This document shows, in pieces, positions 52,956-55,986 of a stretch of 55,986 bases of DNA. A model generated the notes under the pieces. It saw nothing but the letters and a program-made list of their open reading frames with translations, was not told where the DNA came from and did not search any database. This stretch comes from CAZQEZ01 sp964592475 (lineage in GTDB: Bacteria; Bacteroidota; Bacteroidia; Cytophagales; Cyclobacteriaceae). The position numbers and the translations under genes are program-made. Every line of letters begins with the position of its first letter. The stretch's first letter is position 1. The stretch is taken from NCBI GenBank assembly GCA_964592475.1, contig CAZQEZ010000007.1, positions 1-55,986 on the forward strand, given 5' to 3'.

Positions 52956-53384
52956 ATGAAGCAGCTACTTAAGAAAATATTTTTTTTCTCTGTAGGGCTG
53001 CTTTATGTTTTTTTCATTCCAGCCCTGGCACAGGATATTCCACCGCAGGAGGGTCCTACTTCCGGAACTGATATTTTTCATAAAGCGCCTCCCAAACCTA
53101 CTAAGGAATATAAATCTTCTGAAGATTTACTGCAAATTGTAAAAAGAGACACAAAAAAAATACTATATGGTAATAAGTGTTTTGAAGAATATACTTATAA
53201 ATTAGGTTTTGAATATGTTGTAGAGCCATTTGGAAGACCGGAAAGCAGGAGCGAAGTCAATAGATTTTTTCATAACTTTGGCGTCAAGTTTATTTTAATT
53301 TTTAAATCCGGACCATTTTGGAAGTCCAAAGTGAATAAGCGGATAAGAAATTGTAGAGTTCAAATGGGTGACTTTGCCGGCTAA
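52956..53384 (+). CDS. Small exported hypothetical protein
   Basis: I do not recognise this 142-aa protein. It starts with a signal peptide (MKQLLKKIFFFSVGLLYVFFIPALAQ), so the mature part, about 116 residues, is periplasmic or outer-membrane. That part starts with a Pro/Thr-rich stretch, continues with a conserved-looking block (LLQIVKRDTKKILYGNKCFEEYTYKLGFEYVVEP) and ends in a basic segment. Two cysteines, in NKCFEEY and RNCRVQM, could pair. A -7 promoter box lies 13 nt upstream, and the TrmO-family gene follows 16 nt after the stop, so the two are probably cotranscribed. No link to the upstream export operon is shown beyond position. Confidence 0.7.
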   Translation: MKQLLKKIFFFSVGLLYVFFIPALAQDIPPQEGPTSGTDIFHKAPPKPTKEYKSSEDLLQIVKRDTKKILYGNKCFEEYTYKLGFEYVVEPFGRPESRSEVNRFFHNFGVKFILIFKSGPFWKSKVNKRIRNCRVQMGDFAG

Positions 53385-53400
53385 AATACCTTGATTGAAA

Positions 53401-53778
53401 ATGATGACAATTACACCAATTGCCCTGGTCAGAAACAATATTGAAGATATCCATTTTACTGAATGGTCTGATACGATAAGCGAAATTAAAATGCAAGAGC
53501 AGTTTGACCCTCACTACCTGGAGCCATTGCAAGGAGCAAGTCGAATACAGGTAATATTTGCTTTTCATCGTGCTGATAAATTTAGTTTTAGCCGAAATTC
53601 CAAAAATGTGTTTGCCCATCGAAAAGCCCCACGACCTAATAATCTAGCAGTAAGTATTGTAAAACTGGTAAGGGTTTCGGATAATTGCTTAGTAGTAAAG
53701 AGTCTGGATGCAATTAATGGTTCACCCGTATTCGATTTAAAACCGTTTAACGATTCGGATTTACCTTTATTAAACTAA
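53401..53778 (+). CDS. TrmO/TsaA-family protein (tRNA t6A methyltransferase-like), short form
   Basis: This protein is 125 aa from the ATG at 53401; the TTG at 53395 adds two residues and is less likely. Family features: TITPIALVRN at the N-terminus, LQGASRIQVIFAFHRAD matching the usual L-x-G-F-S-H region, then NVFAHRKAPRPNNLAVSIVKL (canonical F-A-T-R-x-x-x-R-P-N-x-x-G-x-S) and LDAINGSPVFDLKPF. TrmO methylates N6-threonylcarbamoyladenosine at position 37 of some tRNAs using SAM. This copy is shorter than characterised TrmO, has His for Thr in the ATR motif and lacks the Gly after RPN, so its activity or target may differ. Its 3' end overlaps the convergent ribulokinase gene by 4 bp. Confidence 0.78.
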   Translation: MMTITPIALVRNNIEDIHFTEWSDTISEIKMQEQFDPHYLEPLQGASRIQVIFAFHRADKFSFSRNSKNVFAHRKAPRPNNLAVSIVKLVRVSDNCLVVKSLDAINGSPVFDLKPFNDSDLPLLN

Positions 53779-55454
53779 TGGGTATTGTTTTCCACGAAAG
53801 TTCCTAAAGCCAGGTATTTTTGGTAAATCAAATCATATTTTGCCGCTTTTTCCTTATTGGGTAAATATTCTGTTTCATAGCCCTGCCCCATATGCTTTTG
53901 AGCTTCCGTGACCGAATTATATACGCCGGCCACGGTTGCCGCAAATATTGCAGACCCAAGGGCACACGTTTGTTCTGTTTTTACTACTTTGATGGGCATA
54001 TTGAGTACATCTGCCATGATCTGCATTACCAGTGGCGACTTTTTGGCAACACCACCCAAAGCAGCTACCTGTTTTATTTCCACCCCTTCGTCTATAAATC
54101 GCTCTATAATTTTTCTAGAACCAAAAGTAGTGGCTTCAATTAATGCCTTGAAGATTTTGGGAGCATCCGAGCCTAAATCCAGACCCGTAATGGCACCTTT
54201 CAAAGCTTGATTGGCATCAGGGGTGCGTCTGCCGTTCATCCAGTCAAGTGCCACAATTGTAGATTCTTCTATCGGAATTTTAGCCGCGGCCTCCGAGAGG
54301 GCAGGGATTAAATTTTTTTCAGTTTCACCAATATACTGTTGGCGGGTATCTTCATCCAAGTCAGGTAATTTGGCAAGCACTTCGCGAAGAGGCCAGCTGA
54401 GTACTGCTTTAAACCAGGCATAAATGTCGCCAAAAGCAGATTGTCCTGCTTCCAGACCAATCATTCCGGGTACGATTGAGCCATCGACTTGACCGCAAAT
54501 GCCCCGTACGATTTTATCCTGAACCTCTTCGGCAGGAGCAATTAACATGTCACAGGTGGAAGTGCCCATTACTTTACTAAGGGTATAAGGTTCTATTTCT
54601 GCTCCCACTGCACCAAAATGTGCATCGAAGGCGCCTACCCCAATTTTTACATTTACTGGTAAACCCAGTTTTTCAGCCCATTCGTGTGATAAATTACCAG
54701 CGGCACTGTCAGATGTGTATGTTTTCTGGTAAAGTTTTGCACGTAAACCTGAAAGTTTGGGATCCAGCTGGTCAAAAAATTCTTCAGCAGGCAAACCATC
54801 CCATTCAGGATGCCACATGGCCTTATGGCCGGCAGCACAGCGGCTTCGCTTTAATTTACGCGGATCTGTTTCACCGGTGAGCAAGGCCGGTATCCAGTCG
54901 CAGTGTTCCACCCACGAATAGGCAAGTCGCGCTACTTTTTCATCATTTCGTATTACATGAAGCACTTTTGCCCAAAACCATTCGCTGGAATAAATTCCGC
55001 CTTCGTATTTGGTATAATCCACACCTCCCCACTTCCGGCAAAGATGATTGATTTCATTGGCTTCCTGCAAAGCGGTATGATCTTTCCATAATACAAACAT
55101 AGCATTAGGGTTTTCGGTAAATTCCGGCAGTAATGCTAAAGGCGTTCCCTGCTGATTAACTGCCACCGGAGTAGAGCCGGTTGTATCTACCGAAATGGCT
55201 ACTACCTGATTGGCTGAACCAGTGGGCGCTTCAGAGAGTACATCTACTATTGTGCTCTCCAGTCCCTCCAGGTAATCAAGCGGGTGCTGCCTAAACTGGC
55301 TCTTGGCAGGGTCGTTGTACAAGCCCAGTTTCCAGCGAGGATAATGAAATACACTATCGGCTAGTTCTTTACCATTTTTACTATCCACCAGTACGGCACG
55401 CACTGAATCAGTGCCATAATCGAGGCCAATTACAAGTTTTCGATTTTTATCCAT
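53775..55454 (-). CDS. araB: Ribulokinase
   Basis: This 559-aa FGGY-family sugar kinase phosphorylates L-ribulose to L-ribulose 5-phosphate in L-arabinose catabolism. The N-terminal ATPase/phosphate region reads VIGLDYGTDSVRAVLVD, and VDTTGSTPV and WKDHTA follow, as in AraB. Mid-protein GVGAFDAHFGAVGAE and MGTSTCDMLIAP, and the C-terminal EATTFGSRKIIERF and ALGGVAKKSPLVMQIMADVLN, complete the two FGGY domains. The length is right for AraB. It starts 6 nt after the stop of araD, so the order is araD-araB in one transcript, and araA or a regulator may lie beyond the window edge. The last 4 bp overlap the TrmO-family gene on the other strand. Confidence 0.95.
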   Translation of the reverse strand: MDKNRKLVIGLDYGTDSVRAVLVDSKNGKELADSVFHYPRWKLGLYNDPAKSQFRQHPLDYLEGLESTIVDVLSEAPTGSANQVVAISVDTTGSTPVAVNQQGTPLALLPEFTENPNAMFVLWKDHTALQEANEINHLCRKWGGVDYTKYEGGIYSSEWFWAKVLHVIRNDEKVARLAYSWVEHCDWIPALLTGETDPRKLKRSRCAAGHKAMWHPEWDGLPAEEFFDQLDPKLSGLRAKLYQKTYTSDSAAGNLSHEWAEKLGLPVNVKIGVGAFDAHFGAVGAEIEPYTLSKVMGTSTCDMLIAPAEEVQDKIVRGICGQVDGSIVPGMIGLEAGQSAFGDIYAWFKAVLSWPLREVLAKLPDLDEDTRQQYIGETEKNLIPALSEAAAKIPIEESTIVALDWMNGRRTPDANQALKGAITGLDLGSDAPKIFKALIEATTFGSRKIIERFIDEGVEIKQVAALGGVAKKSPLVMQIMADVLNMPIKVVKTEQTCALGSAIFAATVAGVYNSVTEAQKHMGQGYETEYLPNKEKAAKYDLIYQKYLALGTFVENNTH

Positions 55455-55460
55455 AATATT

Positions 55461-55986
55461 TTATTTTTGCCCGTAATAAGCGTTTTCGCCATGCTTACGA
55501 TAATAATGCTTGTCTAGTAAATATTGATCCACAGCAGTTTTATTGCCTAATACTTCAGTTCTGAAGGCCATTTTCGCAGTCTCCTCCATTACCACAGCAT
55601 TATGCACTGCCTCATCGGCATCTTTTCCCCAGGAGAAAGGACCATGAGAATATACCAGCGTGCCGGGCAATGCAACAGGATCGAGCTCCCTGAATTTTTC
55701 CACGATCACCAATCCTGTATTTTTTTCATAATCTCTGGCTACTTCCTCTTTGCTTAACTTGCGTGTACACGGTATACTGCCAAAAAAATAATCTGCCTGG
55801 GTAGTTCCATAGCAGGGAATATCCCGGCCGGCCTGTGCCCAGCTTACGGCCCACTCGCTATGCGTGTGCACTATACCTCCTATGCCCGGGAAATTTTGAT
55901 ACAATACCAAGTGGGTCGAGGTATCTGATGATGGCTTCAAGTCACCTTCAACCACATTGCCTTGCATATCTACCACCACCATTTTT
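55461..55986 (-). CDS. araD: L-ribulose-5-phosphate 4-epimerase, N-terminus cut by the window end
   Basis: A class II aldolase-type epimerase that converts L-ribulose 5-phosphate to D-xylulose 5-phosphate, feeding arabinose carbon into the pentose phosphate pathway. The visible 175 residues start inside the protein; a Met at 55982 is internal (VVVDMQGNVVEG follows it, as in the middle of AraD), and the frame is open to the window edge. Zinc ligands are seen in HTHSEWAVSWAQAG (two His) and in YSHGPFSWG (third His), with SSDTSTH as the substrate-binding stretch and HYYRKHGENAYYGQK at the end, as in E. coli AraD. About 55-60 residues are missing. It is followed by araB after 6 nt. Confidence 0.95.
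   Translation of the reverse strand, partial: KMVVVDMQGNVVEGDLKPSSDTSTHLVLYQNFPGIGGIVHTHSEWAVSWAQAGRDIPCYGTTQADYFFGSIPCTRKLSKEEVARDYEKNTGLVIVEKFRELDPVALPGTLVYSHGPFSWGKDADEAVHNAVVMEETAKMAFRTEVLGNKTAVDQYLLDKHYYRKHGENAYYGQK

Overview
The window looks like a chromosomal segment of a low-GC, gliding-type Bacteroidota bacterium, most likely of the Cytophagales. The evidence is type IX secretion (T9SS) type B C-terminal sorting domains, a PorP/SprF-family protein, TAnnTTTG-type promoter boxes, almost no Shine-Dalgarno sequences, a DASH-type cryptochrome, and typical Bacteroidota families (REP-associated transposase, DUF5872-like, MetA-pathway-like transporter). No rRNA, CRISPR array or prophage was seen.

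Layout. 1-1640: a REP-associated tyrosine transposase inside its own REP hairpins, a tRNA-Asp with terminator, and a 43-aa membrane ORF with its own promoter box. 1638-3864: an ArnT/PMT-type glycosyltransferase and a PAP2 phosphatase, convergent and overlapping at their 3' ends. 3971-39282, all on the minus strand: four giant paralogous secreted proteins (2434, 2421, 2416 and 3225 aa; about 31.5 kb, 56% of the window), with a TPR/TlpA-like thioredoxin protein and a PorP/SprF-like protein between them. 39903-41939: DASH cryptochrome/photolyase and an exported MsrB. 42250-43620: an Xre/RES toxin-antitoxin pair followed by a decayed SPW-repeat gene on the other strand. 43765-47663: a DUF5872-like basic protein, a lipoprotein sulfatase, an assembly gap between two copies of an 85-bp repeat, an outer-membrane transporter-like protein, and a small protein whose C-terminal motif matches that of the DUF5872-like protein. 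47820-53778: a methyltransferase, a MacA/permease/TolC export operon without an ATPase gene, a small secreted protein and a TrmO-family protein. 53775-55986: ribulokinase (araB) and ribulose-5-phosphate 4-epimerase (araD, cut by the window end).

The giant-protein locus is the main feature. Each protein has the same order of parts: signal peptide, DxDxDG calcium-binding-like segment, FG-GAP-type propeller, CARDB-like domain, an array of ~93-aa units usually carrying a Cys pair, and a T9SS type B sorting domain. By hand count three have 18 units in matching order and the fourth has 26. The largest gene ends 11 nt before the PorP/SprF gene, the same arrangement as sprB-sprF in Flavobacterium, so I infer an adhesin cluster exported by T9SS and sharing one dedicated secretion partner. 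The neighbouring thioredoxin-fold protein could handle the disulfides expected in the Cys-paired repeats; that is inference.
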